From positions 1-48,118 of the forward strand of contig CAIWMA010000276.1 in assembly GCA_903913645.1 (NCBI GenBank): DNA of 48,118 bases, in the 5' to 3' direction. Each line of letters opens with the position of its first letter. The stretch's first letter is position 1. Origin of the DNA: an uncultured Bacteroidales bacterium. Its GTDB lineage: Bacteria > Bacteroidota > Bacteroidia > Bacteroidales > UBA4417. The position numbers and the translations under genes were made by a program. The notes below the pieces were generated by a model, which saw only the letters and a program-made list of their open reading frames with translations, made no database searches and was not told the origin of the DNA. This document shows, one piece after another, positions 23,288 through 32,851 of the stretch.

Positions 23288-24940
23288 CTACCTGAAAGCC
23301 ATCTTGCTAATATAGAATACATTGCGTTTATTGCTCTCGAGATAATTATTCCGGATGGTCTGGTAGCCAGTTGCAATAAAATAATCGTCATACCAGTGCT
23401 CTATAGTGCCCAGGTATTCGTCATAAGGCTGGTCGTTGGTTCGTTTTGGAGCCAGAGTGGTATATGTTGTATTTTCAACTATTGTACTCCCTTTAATGGT
23501 TTTAAATGCAATTTTGTTGTTGGCATTGTAATAAAGAATGATTTCATCATTTTCGAACAGGCAGTTCAATTTGCGATTCAGATATTTGGTGATAATATCT
23601 CTCATCTCCATTCCATTATTCCAAACCATATTTCCACTGCTGTCAAATCCGGCTACAAAAGCGTGCGAATACCTAAATCCGTCAAATACCTGGTACGAAG
23701 ACGGGAATGCCCGGCCATAGTAATCATAGGACATTTGCGTATTGGTATGATACTCGGGCGAATAAGCTTCGGAAGCAATAATAAATTGCCCGTTGTTTAC
23801 TAATATTTCATGTGTGATTAACCTGAGATTCAGTGTTTTGTCATTTTCAATATCGGTCACCGTAGGTTCACTCTCGGTAGAAGCTTCTTTCTTTTTTAAA
23901 GGTCTTGATTTTACACGCAAGGCATTAGGATCGGTAATGTACTTGTATGCATTATTAAATCCACTGAAATTGCTATACTTAATTTTGCCGGCAGTTCCGT
24001 TATTTACAGCTGCAGTAAAATAGCCATCCGAAACGGGAGTTTTGTCTTCATTGGCATCATAATCTGACTGCCGCGAATAATAAGGCGAGTAATAGTTGTA
24101 GTAGTAGCGATTATAATAATTATCGTAATAGTCGTATTGCCTGCGCGTATTTGTTACATTAAAACCATAAGTCCCTGCTAATATTCCGTTGCCTTCGTTA
24201 CGGGGAATGTATTGAGCAGAGTTAAAATTCTTTTTCTCAACCTGCTCCGTAAAATCGAATGTTTTTACGAGTGTACCAGGTGAATTGTACTGGTTTACAT
24301 ATATATGGTTACGCGTAGATGAATACTGAACTTTGTACGTGGCAAAAATATCGTGTCGGGCAGTATCAACGGAAATATCAAGCAACAACGCATCTTTTTC
24401 AGTGGTGATATCATATTTCTGTTTTTCACCTGTTACAAGCGAAAATCCTATTATTCCAGGCTGGCCTTTCCTGCTGTTGTAACCAATATACGCGATATTA
24501 TCTGTTATTTCAAAATCAACCACTTCAGCCTTATCAGGAATACTTCCCCGGTGTTCGGTTATTACCTGGAGGCGGGGGATAATCATAAAAACAATAATAT
24601 TGCCGTCATCACTTTGTTTGGTGTCATGAAATAGCAGATAAACAGCATCTTTTGTAGACACACTTTTCAAATAGGTAACATCTTTATGTAATGGAACCAG
24701 TTTATGCCATTTTTCCTTTAGCTGATCATCCGTCATCATGAATGACCAACTGATACTGTCCTTGCCAGTTTCGTTAACGGTTGGAAAAAATATGCAGATT
24801 CCATATTTTCCTGCAGCTACATAATTGAAAGGATCACTTCCTGTGGGAGCAGGTATTTCCAGGCGCAAAGGATTGCTGCTTTGAGCCCATGATGCAGCAG
24901 ATGTTGTTATCAGGAAAATAATTATCAGTAACTTCTTCAT
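23288..24940 (-). CDS. Secreted protein of unknown function with a tyrosine-rich segment
   Basis: I do not recognise this 550-residue protein. It has a clear signal peptide (MKKLLIIIFLITTSAASWAQ). The N-terminal two fifths alternates short beta-like stretches in a way that could form a propeller or sandwich. Around residues 265-295 is an unusual run of Tyr, Asp and Asn (DYYDNYYNRYYYNYYSPYY) followed by a charged, lysine-rich patch. No T9SS sorting domain is visible at the C terminus (FYISKMAFR), so it is probably periplasmic or outer-membrane associated. A TATTTTTG -7 element lies 19 bases upstream, so it is probably transcribed independently of the large gene before it. Confidence 0.75.
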   Translation of the reverse strand: MKKLLIIIFLITTSAASWAQSSNPLRLEIPAPTGSDPFNYVAAGKYGICIFFPTVNETGKDSISWSFMMTDDQLKEKWHKLVPLHKDVTYLKSVSTKDAVYLLFHDTKQSDDGNIIVFMIIPRLQVITEHRGSIPDKAEVVDFEITDNIAYIGYNSRKGQPGIIGFSLVTGEKQKYDITTEKDALLLDISVDTARHDIFATYKVQYSSTRNHIYVNQYNSPGTLVKTFDFTEQVEKKNFNSAQYIPRNEGNGILAGTYGFNVTNTRRQYDYYDNYYNRYYYNYYSPYYSRQSDYDANEDKTPVSDGYFTAAVNNGTAGKIKYSNFSGFNNAYKYITDPNALRVKSRPLKKKEASTESEPTVTDIENDKTLNLRLITHEILVNNGQFIIASEAYSPEYHTNTQMSYDYYGRAFPSSYQVFDGFRYSHAFVAGFDSSGNMVWNNGMEMRDIITKYLNRKLNCLFENDEIILYYNANNKIAFKTIKGSTIVENTTYTTLAPKRTNDQPYDEYLGTIEHWYDDYFIATGYQTIRNNYLESNKRNVFYISKMAFR

Positions 24941-24958
24941 AAGCTAAAATTCACACAT

Positions 24959-24966
24959 CAAAAATA
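24959..24966 (-). promoter_or_regulatory. -7 element for the 550-residue secreted protein
   Basis: The minus strand reads TATTTTTG, an exact TAnnTTTG match, 19 bases upstream of the ATG. A terminator for the previous gene lies just upstream at 25010-25039, consistent with a fresh transcription start. Confidence 0.45.
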
Positions 24967-25009
24967 GCAATTAAGACAGCACTAATATTTTATTCGGGGA
25001 ATAAAAAAT

Positions 25010-25039
25010 AAGGGCCGCCTTTTTCGTGAGGCTGCCCTT
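25010..25039 (-). terminator. Intrinsic terminator (minus strand)
   Basis: On the minus strand AAGGGCAGCC pairs with GGCGGCCCTT (one mismatch in a 10-bp stem) and is followed by ATTTTTTATT. It lies about 180 bases downstream of the 1123-residue T9SS gene and before the promoter of the next gene. Confidence 0.75.
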
Positions 25040-25136
25040 GAAGAGAATTATCGTTAATTAATTAATATTCAGGCATTTTGTACACTATATGTACTTTCTG
25101 AAGTTTTGGAAGAAAATTCCTTTTGATTATAAAAAT

Positions 25137-25195
25137 GAAGAACTGTCAGGTAAAGGAAAATTTCCTTCTCTCTATTGAGATTCTGACAGTTCTTC
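25137..25195 (-). terminator. Large nested stem-loop downstream of the T9SS type A gene
   Basis: GAAGAACTGTCAG (25137-25149) and CTGACAGTTCTTC (25183-25195) form a perfect 13-bp stem. Inside its 33-base loop is a second perfect palindrome, AAGGAAA-a-TTTCCTT (25153-25167). On the minus strand the outer stem is followed by ATTTTTATAAT, a modest T run. It starts 24 bases after the stop codon, so it most likely terminates or stabilises the mRNA. Confidence 0.7.
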
Positions 25196-25219
25196 TGGTT
25201 TAAAATTCTAAACTGAGTT

Positions 25220-28200
25220 CTAGTTCAATATTACTTTTTTGACCTTGACCGATTTAGTTGATTTATTTGTAATCTTCACGAGGTACATCCCTTTAGAAAG
25301 AGTTGTAATGTCAAGTGAAATTAAACCATCGGCTGAAACAGCTGATTTTACTTGTTTGCCAACTGAATTAAATACGGCAATCTCTTGTTTTTCTGTGGCT
25401 GGGTTAGTAATAAACAATCTTCCGTTTGTAGGATTTGGATAAATTGAAACAGTTGAAGGCAAGTTTGATAAACCGACTCCGCTTTCTACAGTGATATAGT
25501 TCGTTTTGGTAAGTGTACTATTACCATATGCGTTGGTTGCCTTTAGAGTTACAGAATAAACACCGGCAGTTGCATACTTGATAAGCGGATTTTGGTCAGT
25601 TGATGTTGATGGAAACCCGCCATCGAATGTCCATTCCCATGATAATGGATTAAAGCTTGACAAATCAGTAAACTGAACATTATCCCCCGTAAATGCCGTT
25701 GGTGTAGTTGTTTCAAAAGCAGCAACTGTCGGTATCATCATATCCGACCACGCACGGGCTGTAATTTGCATTTGCGCATTATACTGTCCAACAAGGCAAA
25801 TCGATGAAAATAGTCCAACAGGTGCCTGGCCTCCAATATAGTCGGACTCGGCAAATATGGTCCGGTATGCGATAGCCAGACTGTCGTACCCATCAATACC
25901 ATAAGTTAAAGATTTAACAAATTTCCTTGGTGTTTTGAATGCAAAATTTTCAATTTTAACCAGTTTGCATTGATCAGCCGATGTTAAACTTGCAAGTGTG
26001 CGGACTTCAGGAACTATTTCAATACCGGTTTCCGGTTCACCTGTTATTGCTGTAGGTGTAAATTCAACAAGTCCTCCATAAAGTACGATCTTACCTATAA
26101 TGTTTGTAATTCCATCGCTGATTTTATAGGTTCCTGTAATAAATCCGGGGGCTGTTGTAGGGTCATCAATCAACACTGCAGCAGTAGCATCCTGGATGTA
26201 TTTCTGGTTACGGGTTGTTCTGGTAAAAGTAACAGTACCGATACCGGTATATTTTACGATAGCCCCTGCAGGCTGAGCACGCAAAGTTAACAGGTCATTT
26301 GCTACGGCAATTACAGTGAAAACGGCGCTTTCGGCGTTTGCAGTTGATCCTGTTGCATCCGATACTCTTACTTTATAACCGGTATTGTATGGCAAAGTTG
26401 CAGGAAGTGTTACACTCTTGCTGCCGGCATCTGTAACCATACTTGCTAATTCAGACCATGTGGCAGTTGCCGGATCAAACAATTCGATGTTAACAGCTAA
26501 GATATTTTTTGCTACCCAGTTTACCGTTAGGGCATCACCTGAAAAGTATGGTGCAACTTCGGTAATAGTAACTGCACTCAATGCCGCAATAATGGCAAAT
26601 GAGCTGCTTTCAGCTGATGCAGTTGAAGCTTCATCCGTTACCCTGACTTTATAATTGGTACTGGCTGCCAACGTAACAGGAAGTGTTACAAGTTTGCTGC
26701 CATCAGCAGCATTGATTAAATTCTCTAAAAGGGACCAAGTTGAAATAGCCGGATCATATAATTCAATTTTAACAGAAGCAATATTTTTTGCTACCCAATT
26801 TACAGTAATGAGGTCACCGGCACTATATGGTGCAACTTCAGTAATAGTAACATTGTTGATAGCCCCTTCAATAGTAAAAATACTGCTTTCAGCGTTTAAT
26901 CCTGCATTCGCAATATCACTAACACGAATTTTATAATCGGTAGAATACCATGCATCTAAAGGGATAGTATATGTTTCACTGCCATCAGAGGGAGTAGAAG
27001 GGATTATTACTGTCCAGGCATTATTGCTTGGAATCCAGACTTCGATCTGTACGTTTGTTACATTTTTAGATACCCATTTAATCGTAATCATATCACCGGC
27101 ATAATAAGGCGCAGTTTCGGCAATGGTTACATCACTTATGGTCGGAGTTAAACTTGGCGCAGATGTAAAAGTTATATGCTTGGTTACTGTTGCGTTATCA
27201 CTTAGTCCTTCAACAGGAGCAATTGCAACGTAGTATAACTGTTCATTTATTAAATCTGAAACCGGATTTATAGTGATCACTTTCTTCAATGCATCAATAG
27301 TCGCCGTGAATGGTATTACTGTTCCCAGTGCATCTGTGGTGGTTAAAGTGACTAATGAAGCAACATTAGCATCCGTGATTTCAGAATTATCAAGGTTTCT
27401 AATAGGTACGTCATAAGTTATAGTAATATCCGAAGTAATGGCAACAACGGTTGCTGCATCAGCAGGATTAAATGTTGCAACCGGAGCTGGTGCAGCAATT
27501 ATGCTAAATGTACCGCTCAGTCCGGTAGCTGTTTGAGGAACATCGGTAATACGGATTTTGCTGTCAGCACTTAAAACCTGGTCGGCTGGAATATCCCATG
27601 ATGAATATACTCCCGGGTTTGCATTGGTACTTATTAACTTAACCCATGTTGGTGTTGGGTCAGAGGCATTGGCTGTATATTCAATAAGCACAACGGAATT
27701 GGTTCCTATAGCTGTCCAGTTAATATCGTGGCTTGTGCCCTGTGTCCATTGGTATCCATTAACAGGAGATGTAATTGTGATGGTGGGTGTAACAGCTGCG
27801 GCAGGTGTAACAGATGCCCAGGTTTCTCCAACTCTGATTTCATCAATATTGGCTTTTGGTGTACCGGCACCGTTTCTAATACATATTGAAGTAAAAGCAG
27901 CAAATGTTCCGGTTCCACTTGTACAGGTTACTGATCCTGATGGCTCACTCCCACCCAGGTTTGACGGATTAATCCATAAATTTGCTGCAACTGGGCTTGT
28001 GGAGCGATCGAGTTTAACGACAACCAAATATGTTGTTCCAAAATTAAGATCCTGAGCAAAATCAGTATATACCAAAGTTCCACCAGAATTATTTCCAATA
28101 CTCAACCGGTAATTTGCTGCAGTGTTTACTGATTTAATGCCTAAACGACCTGCTAATGAAGTTACTGAAGTCCCACTTGTGGCGCCGAACGACATAAAAT

Positions 28201-28591
28201 AATCTGCTGCCGATGAAGATAATTGAGTGGCATCAACTACATTTATTAAAACAGAATAATATAGGACTGTTGCGGTAGAAATAAAGCCTCTGTTTATGTC
28301 TCTTGAAACAGCTGAATTTGTCCCAGGAATTAAAATTTTATTCCCTGTAGAACTGGCCAGACCTGTGTATGACAAACTGTTATCAACCACATCAATGGTT
28401 GTTGTCTGAGCAGTTGTTACACTATGAGTTGTCCAATTATTGTATGAAGCTCCAGCATTTCCGTTTCCACCAATATATGCTGGAGTAGCGTAATTAAAGT
28501 CTTCATAAAGGACTTGCGACCATCCTGCCAGGCTCATGCCTGCAAGAAAAATCACAAGCATCAGATTCTTAAAGAGTAAAAGTTTTTTCAT
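25220..28591 (-). CDS. Multidomain secreted protein with T9SS type A sorting domain
   Basis: This 1123-residue protein has a signal peptide (about 1-25, ending GWSQ). An N-terminal beta-sandwich-like domain (about 27-265; LYEDFNYATPAY) has the look of lectin/laminin-G type domains. Then come a KNH/Ig-like module with ITSPVNGYQWTQGTSHDINW, a bacterial Ig-like domain (ATFNPADAATVVAITSDIT, about 370-480), and three related 85-95-residue modules built on ITEVAPYxxGDxxTVNWVAKN (about 490-770). These are followed by an OB-like domain (775-950), a PKD domain (WEWTFDGGFPS, about 955-1037) and a C-terminal type A sorting domain (SIYPNPTNGRLFI ... GMYLVKI, about 1038-1123). The protein should be exported by T9SS and anchored or released at the cell surface. 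No catalytic motif is evident, so adhesion or glycan binding is the best guess. Confidence 0.85.
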   Translation of the reverse strand: MKKLLLFKNLMLVIFLAGMSLAGWSQVLYEDFNYATPAYIGGNGNAGASYNNWTTHSVTTAQTTTIDVVDNSLSYTGLASSTGNKILIPGTNSAVSRDINRGFISTATVLYYSVLINVVDATQLSSSAADYFMSFGATSGTSVTSLAGRLGIKSVNTAANYRLSIGNNSGGTLVYTDFAQDLNFGTTYLVVVKLDRSTSPVAANLWINPSNLGGSEPSGSVTCTSGTGTFAAFTSICIRNGAGTPKANIDEIRVGETWASVTPAAAVTPTITITSPVNGYQWTQGTSHDINWTAIGTNSVVLIEYTANASDPTPTWVKLISTNANPGVYSSWDIPADQVLSADSKIRITDVPQTATGLSGTFSIIAAPAPVATFNPADAATVVAITSDITITYDVPIRNLDNSEITDANVASLVTLTTTDALGTVIPFTATIDALKKVITINPVSDLINEQLYYVAIAPVEGLSDNATVTKHITFTSAPSLTPTISDVTIAETAPYYAGDMITIKWVSKNVTNVQIEVWIPSNNAWTVIIPSTPSDGSETYTIPLDAWYSTDYKIRVSDIANAGLNAESSIFTIEGAINNVTITEVAPYSAGDLITVNWVAKNIASVKIELYDPAISTWSLLENLINAADGSKLVTLPVTLAASTNYKVRVTDEASTASAESSSFAIIAALSAVTITEVAPYFSGDALTVNWVAKNILAVNIELFDPATATWSELASMVTDAGSKSVTLPATLPYNTGYKVRVSDATGSTANAESAVFTVIAVANDLLTLRAQPAGAIVKYTGIGTVTFTRTTRNQKYIQDATAAVLIDDPTTAPGFITGTYKISDGITNIIGKIVLYGGLVEFTPTAITGEPETGIEIVPEVRTLASLTSADQCKLVKIENFAFKTPRKFVKSLTYGIDGYDSLAIAYRTIFAESDYIGGQAPVGLFSSICLVGQYNAQMQITARAWSDMMIPTVAAFETTTPTAFTGDNVQFTDLSSFNPLSWEWTFDGGFPSTSTDQNPLIKYATAGVYSVTLKATNAYGNSTLTKTNYITVESGVGLSNLPSTVSIYPNPTNGRLFITNPATEKQEIAVFNSVGKQVKSAVSADGLISLDITTLSKGMYLVKITNKSTKSVKVKKVILN

Positions 28592-28707
28592 AGTGATAAG
28601 GTTTAATTAGATTATAAAATGGGGAGCAAATATTGTGTTTTTTTTGATTGAAATTCAGCCGTTCAGCAATTAATAATGATTCTTAGTAATGAAATAAGTA
28701 TAAAAAA

Positions 28708-28738
28708 AGAGGCTGTATCCTAAAAAGATACAGCCTCT
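28708..28738 (-). terminator. Intrinsic terminator of dnaK
   Basis: AGAGGCTGTATC pairs perfectly with GATACAGCCTCT around a short A-rich loop, and on the minus strand it is followed by a run of seven T. It sits 20 bases after the dnaK stop codon. Confidence 0.93.
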
Positions 28739-28757
28739 GAGATATAGTGAGCAATGA

Positions 28758-30665
28758 TTATTTTACTTCTTCAAAATCCACGTCAGTAACTTCCTGGTCC
28801 GAAGGTTTAGCCTGGTCCGGTCCAGGCTGACCTTGTTGTTCAGCGCCTGGTTGACCCGCTTCCTGAGTAGCTTTATACATTTCTTCACTGGCAGCCTGCC
28901 ATACACTGTTTAATTCTGCCATCGAACTGTCAATACCTGCAATATCACGGTTTTTGTGTGCCTCGCGAAGTTTGTTCAGAGCTTGTTCAATAGGCTCTTT
29001 TTTATCAGCCGGAAGCTTATCGCCGAATTCCTTCAACTGGCGTTCGGTCTGGAATATCAATGAATCAGCAGTATTTATCTTGTCTACTTCTTCCTTGGCT
29101 TTACGGTCGGATTCAGCGTTAAGTTCTGCTTCTTCTCTCATTCGTTTGATATCGGCGTCGGTAAGTCCCGAAGATGCTTCGATACGGATTTGCTGCGACT
29201 TTCCAGTTCCTTTATCCTTTGCTGATACATGCAGTATACCATTGGCATCGATGTCGAAAGTAACTTCAACCTGTGGAATGCCACGCATAGCCGGTGGAAT
29301 GCCATCGAGGTGGAAACGGCCCAAACTCTTGTTGCCGGTCGCCATCGGACGCTCACCCTGCAGGATATGAATTTCAACCGAAGGCTGATTATCTGAAGCA
29401 GTGCTGAATGTTTCCGATTTACGGGTTGGAATCGTAGTATTGGATTCTATAAGTTTGGTCATTACGCCGCCTAAGGTTTCAATACCTAAGGAAAGTGGCG
29501 TAACATCGAGTAACAATACATCCTTAACTTCACCAGAAAGAACACCGCCCTGGATTGCTGCTCCGATAGCTACAACTTCATCAGGATTAACTCCTTTTGA
29601 TGGTGTTTTGCCAAAGAAATCTTCAACTGCTTTCTGTATAACCGGAACACGTGTTGACCCACCAACAAGTATTACTTCATCAATATCCGCATTGGTAAGT
29701 CCTGCATCGCGCATTGCATTGCGGCAAGGCTCTATTGTGTCACGAACCAGATCATCAATAAGCTGTTCGAATTTAGCTCTTGTCAAAGTACGTACAAGAT
29801 GTTTAGGCATTCCGTCAACCGGCATAATATAAGGAAGGTTGATTTCGGTTGACGATGAACTTGAAAGTTCAATCTTAGCTTTTTCAGCAGCTTCTTTCAA
29901 ACGTTGCATTGCCATAGCATCCTTATGAAGATCAATGCCTTCATCTTTTTTGAATTCTTCAGCTAACCAGTCAATAATACGGTGATCAAAATCATCCCCA
30001 CCCAGGTGGGTGTTACCATTGGTTGATTTTACTTCAAATACGCCTTCGCCTAATTCAAGAATCGAAATATCAAAAGTACCTCCACCAAGATCGTAAACAG
30101 CTACCTTAATATCTTTATGTTTTTTATCCAATCCATAAGCCAAAGCAGCAGCTGTTGGTTCATTGATAATACGTTTTACGATTAGACCTGCAATTTCGCC
30201 GGCTTCTTTTGTTGCTTGGCGTTGCGAATCGCTGAAGTAAGCAGGAACTGTGATAACAGCCTCTGTAACAGTTGTTCCAAGATAATCTTCGGCAGTCTTT
30301 TTCATTTTTTGCAAAATGATTGCTGAAATTTCCTGCGGAGTATAGGTCCTGTCATCAATTTTTACACGTGCTGTGTTGTTGTCGCCTTTAACGACTGTAA
30401 AAGGCATACGCTTTATTTCTTTTGTAACCCTGTCATAGGTTTCACCCATAAATCGTTTTATCGACGAAACTGTTTTTGTTGGATTAGTGATTGATTGCCT
30501 TTTGGCAGGATCACCAACTTTACGTTCGCCATTTTCAGTAAAAGCAACTATTGAAGGGGTAGTACGTTTCCCTTCGCTGTTAGGAATTACTACTGGTTCG
30601 TTGCCTTCCATTACAGAAACGCATGAGTTAGTAGTTCCAAGATCGATACCAATTATTTTTCCCAT
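28758..30665 (-). CDS. dnaK: Molecular chaperone DnaK (Hsp70)
   Basis: This 635-residue cytoplasmic Hsp70 holds and refolds proteins in an ATP-driven cycle with DnaJ and GrpE. The ATPase domain shows [20 protein letters not shown] at the N terminus, [38 protein letters not shown] and [15 protein letters not shown]. The substrate domain contains [20 protein letters not shown]. The C-terminal tail is rich in Gln, Pro and Gly and ends TDVDFEEVK, typical of bacterial DnaK. The length is normal. It stands alone on its strand with its own terminator; dnaJ and grpE are not adjacent. I see no CIRCE operator upstream, so control is probably by a sigma factor or other means. Confidence 0.99.
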   Translation of the reverse strand: MGKIIGIDLGTTNSCVSVMEGNEPVVIPNSEGKRTTPSIVAFTENGERKVGDPAKRQSITNPTKTVSSIKRFMGETYDRVTKEIKRMPFTVVKGDNNTARVKIDDRTYTPQEISAIILQKMKKTAEDYLGTTVTEAVITVPAYFSDSQRQATKEAGEIAGLIVKRIINEPTAAALAYGLDKKHKDIKVAVYDLGGGTFDISILELGEGVFEVKSTNGNTHLGGDDFDHRIIDWLAEEFKKDEGIDLHKDAMAMQRLKEAAEKAKIELSSSSSTEINLPYIMPVDGMPKHLVRTLTRAKFEQLIDDLVRDTIEPCRNAMRDAGLTNADIDEVILVGGSTRVPVIQKAVEDFFGKTPSKGVNPDEVVAIGAAIQGGVLSGEVKDVLLLDVTPLSLGIETLGGVMTKLIESNTTIPTRKSETFSTASDNQPSVEIHILQGERPMATGNKSLGRFHLDGIPPAMRGIPQVEVTFDIDANGILHVSAKDKGTGKSQQIRIEASSGLTDADIKRMREEAELNAESDRKAKEEVDKINTADSLIFQTERQLKEFGDKLPADKKEPIEQALNKLREAHKNRDIAGIDSSMAELNSVWQAASEEMYKATQEAGQPGAEQQGQPGPDQAKPSDQEVTDVDFEEVK

Positions 30666-30846
30666 TATATTCTATTTTTTTCTGTTATTCATTTTTTTGT
30701 TGACGATGACTGTATTTCAATCATTATGCCATTGCGTATTCAATTCCGATTATTATTTGCAAAAGAAGGCAGGCGGCTTTTTATTATCGGGTAAATAATC
30801 CTATAATAAAATGTAAATCAATACTATATGATAATTAGCAGTTACA

Positions 30847-31011
30847 TTGGGAAAGTATGGCAAAATTGAAAATTCCGGATTGTCAGATGCATTTGAGTTG
30901 CTGACAAAACGGCAGAAAAGGGTATTTGCGTCACTAATTCAAGGCGGATACAGTTCTTCTGATGCATTTGAGATTTATGCTGACAAACAGACTAAAATTG
31001 TTCCTGCTTAA
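30847..31011 (+). pseudogene. Short possibly frameshifted ORF remnant
   Basis: From TTG at 30847 an open frame of 54 codons ends at TAA 31009-31011. Its translation looks protein-like: GLSDAFELLTKRQKRVFASL, then IQGGYSSSDAFEIYADKQT. No in-frame ATG exists. An ATG at 30857 (MAK...) is one base out of phase and would join this frame if the AAAA run at about 30862-30865 had one more A. The stretch LLTKRQKRVF...GGYSSSDAF vaguely recalls helix-turn-helix segments such as phage terminase small subunits, but it is too short for a call. It contains an internal near-repeat (GATGCATTTGAG twice). It may be a decayed gene or chance. Confidence 0.3.
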
Positions 31012-31040
31012 TTAATACCTTATTTAATTGTTATTCTTTG

Positions 31041-31048
31041 TAATTTTG
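31041..31048 (+). promoter_or_regulatory. -7 element for panB
   Basis: TAATTTTG matches TAnnTTTG exactly, about 90 bases before the panB start codon. The -33 element is not clear. Confidence 0.4.
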
Positions 31049-31136
31049 TATCCTTCAAATTCAGGCACCTTTTTTCATGACATCTGATTAAAAGTGATAA
31101 ATCAGGTCAAATTCATCAATCAAAATAACATAGTCC

Positions 31137-31955
31137 ATGTTAGCTAAACCAGCAGTTGTTTCGAAGGTTACCACCCATGTCCTCCAGGAGATGAAACACA
31201 GGGGTGTGAAAATTTCAATGCTTACGGGATATGATTATTCAATGGCCCGCTTGCTTGATAAAGCCGGAATCGATATTATTCTGGTTGGCGATTCCGCGTC
31301 CAATGTTATGGCGGGATTCAGCAGTACTTTGCCTATAACCCTCGATAATATGATTTATCATGCATCATCTGTAGTGAGAGCCGTTCACCGGGCTTTTGTT
31401 GTTGTTGATATGCCTTTTGGTACGTATCAGGGCAACTGGAAGGAAGCACTTTCGTCGGCAATCCGGATCATGAAAGAGTCGGGCGCTGATGCAGTTAAAC
31501 TGGAAGGCGGTGTCGAAATTATTGAATCTGTCGAACGGATACTTTCAGCAGGTATCCCGGTTATGGGTCACCTGGGATTAACCCCGCAATCCATACATAA
31601 ATTCGGAACATATGTGGTACGTGCCACAGATGAAAAAGAAGCACGCAAACTTGTTGAAGATGCACGATTACTCGAAAAAGCCGGTTGCTTTAGCATTGTA
31701 CTGGAAAAAATACCTGCAGGTTTAGGCGAAGAAGTTGCGCGTAATGCCAAAATCCCGATTATTGGTATAGGAGCAGGCAGGGGCGTTGACGGACAAGTAC
31801 TTGTTTTACATGATATGCTGGGAATCACGATGGAGTTTTCTCCAAGATTTCTGCGCCGGTACATGAACCTGAGTGAAGATATTGTAGCAGCCGTGCAGAA
31901 TTATATTACTGATGTGAAAACCGTCGATTTCCCCAATGAAAGGGAACAATATTAA
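31137..31955 (+). CDS. panB: 3-methyl-2-oxobutanoate hydroxymethyltransferase
   Basis: This 272-residue cytoplasmic enzyme transfers a hydroxymethyl group from 5,10-methylenetetrahydrofolate to 2-oxoisovalerate, giving ketopantoate for pantothenate and coenzyme A. Family signatures are present in order: [33 protein letters not shown] (with the magnesium-binding Asp), [28 protein letters not shown] and [20 protein letters not shown]. The length matches the family (about 264). It overlaps the next gene by 20 bases, so the two are translationally linked. panC and panD are not here. Confidence 0.97.
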   Translation: MLAKPAVVSKVTTHVLQEMKHRGVKISMLTGYDYSMARLLDKAGIDIILVGDSASNVMAGFSSTLPITLDNMIYHASSVVRAVHRAFVVVDMPFGTYQGNWKEALSSAIRIMKESGADAVKLEGGVEIIESVERILSAGIPVMGHLGLTPQSIHKFGTYVVRATDEKEARKLVEDARLLEKAGCFSIVLEKIPAGLGEEVARNAKIPIIGIGAGRGVDGQVLVLHDMLGITMEFSPRFLRRYMNLSEDIVAAVQNYITDVKTVDFPNEREQY

Positions 31956-32670
31956 AACCCCGGATTCCATAACGAAGTTGTCAGAGGAAAACATCCTTTT
32001 TGAGGATAATCATATCATTGTAATCAACAAGATGCCTTCGCAGATAGTGCAGGGCGACAAAACCGGTGACAGGCCATTATCCGACCTGGTGAAAGATTAC
32101 ATAAAGGTTAAATACAAAAAATCAGGTGATGTGTTTTTGGGTGTGGTGCACAGGCTCGACCGACCTGTTAGTGGTGCAGTTATTTTCGCCCGAACCAGTA
32201 AGTCACTTACAAGGCTCAATGCACTTATAAAGAACAGGGAAATCCGCAAAACATATTGGGCGGTGGTAAAGAACAAGCCACCGAAAGAAAGTGATAACCT
32301 GGTTAATTTTCTTCGCCGCGATGAAGCCAGGAATAAGTCATTTATTACTGGTGAAAATAACCAGAATGCTCAAAGAGCTTCATTATCATATACCCTGGTC
32401 GGAAGCAGCGATAATTATTACCTGCTCCAGATTGATCTTCAAACTGGCCGTCATCATCAAATCAGGGCGCAACTTGCCGGTATAGGCTGTCCCATAAAGG
32501 GAGATTTAAAATATGGCTACCCGCGTTCAAATAGTGATGGCTCTATTCATCTGCACGCCCGAAAATTAAATTTCATTCATCCGGTGACGCTGAACCCGGT
32601 TTCGATTCTCGCATCAGCACCTGCCGACCCGGTTTGGGATTATTTTGAACAGAATTTCAATGACTTCTGA
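31936..32670 (+). CDS. RluA-family RNA pseudouridine synthase
   Basis: This 244-residue enzyme isomerises uridine to pseudouridine in rRNA or tRNA. It carries the catalytic motif [19 protein letters not shown] near residues 75-93, where HRLD contains the active-site Asp, plus IRKTYWAVV and [22 protein letters not shown], typical of RluA/RluC/RluD proteins. The usual N-terminal S4 domain of RluC/RluD is absent, so it belongs to the short RluA-like group. The start codon lies within the end of panB. The 20-base overlap suggests coupled translation, although the functions are unrelated. Target site unknown. Confidence 0.93.
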   Translation: MKGNNIKTPDSITKLSEENILFEDNHIIVINKMPSQIVQGDKTGDRPLSDLVKDYIKVKYKKSGDVFLGVVHRLDRPVSGAVIFARTSKSLTRLNALIKNREIRKTYWAVVKNKPPKESDNLVNFLRRDEARNKSFITGENNQNAQRASLSYTLVGSSDNYYLLQIDLQTGRHHQIRAQLAGIGCPIKGDLKYGYPRSNSDGSIHLHARKLNFIHPVTLNPVSILASAPADPVWDYFEQNFNDF

Positions 32671-32719
32671 TATTTTTACTCTTTTATTTCTCACTTAGTG
32701 TTCACAAAACACCAAATAA

Positions 32720-32727
32720 TAGGTTTG
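32720..32727 (+). promoter_or_regulatory. -7 element upstream of the 742-residue secreted protein
   Basis: TAGGTTTG matches TAnnTTTG. It lies about 200 bases before the preferred ATG at 32930, giving a long AT-rich leader. A GTGTT-cacaa-AACAC hairpin lies just upstream of it (32698-32712). Confidence 0.3.
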
Positions 32728-32851
32728 GTATTTTCAAAAGAGTTCAACAAAAGGTTTTTTTTTTCATTATGGGACAGTTCTTTCAGGGAACTTTTCAATT
32801 TTGTGTTGTATATAATTGATAATCAAGATATAAATTAATAAGGCATATTGT

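Larger units (their letters stand above)
30666..31136. other. Divergent intergenic region dnaK-panB
   Basis: These 471 bases hold the dnaK promoter region on the left, where the minus strand reads TTCTTTTGCA near 30760, one mismatch from TAnnTTTG. The centre has a short ORF-like remnant (30847-31011) and the right end a panB -7 element. No RNA gene is recognisable. Confidence 0.5.

Noticed and set aside
30487-30798. ORF of 103 codons on the + strand crossing the dnaK start
   Set aside because: It is antisense to the conserved N terminus of DnaK and has no recognisable features beyond a low-complexity tail.
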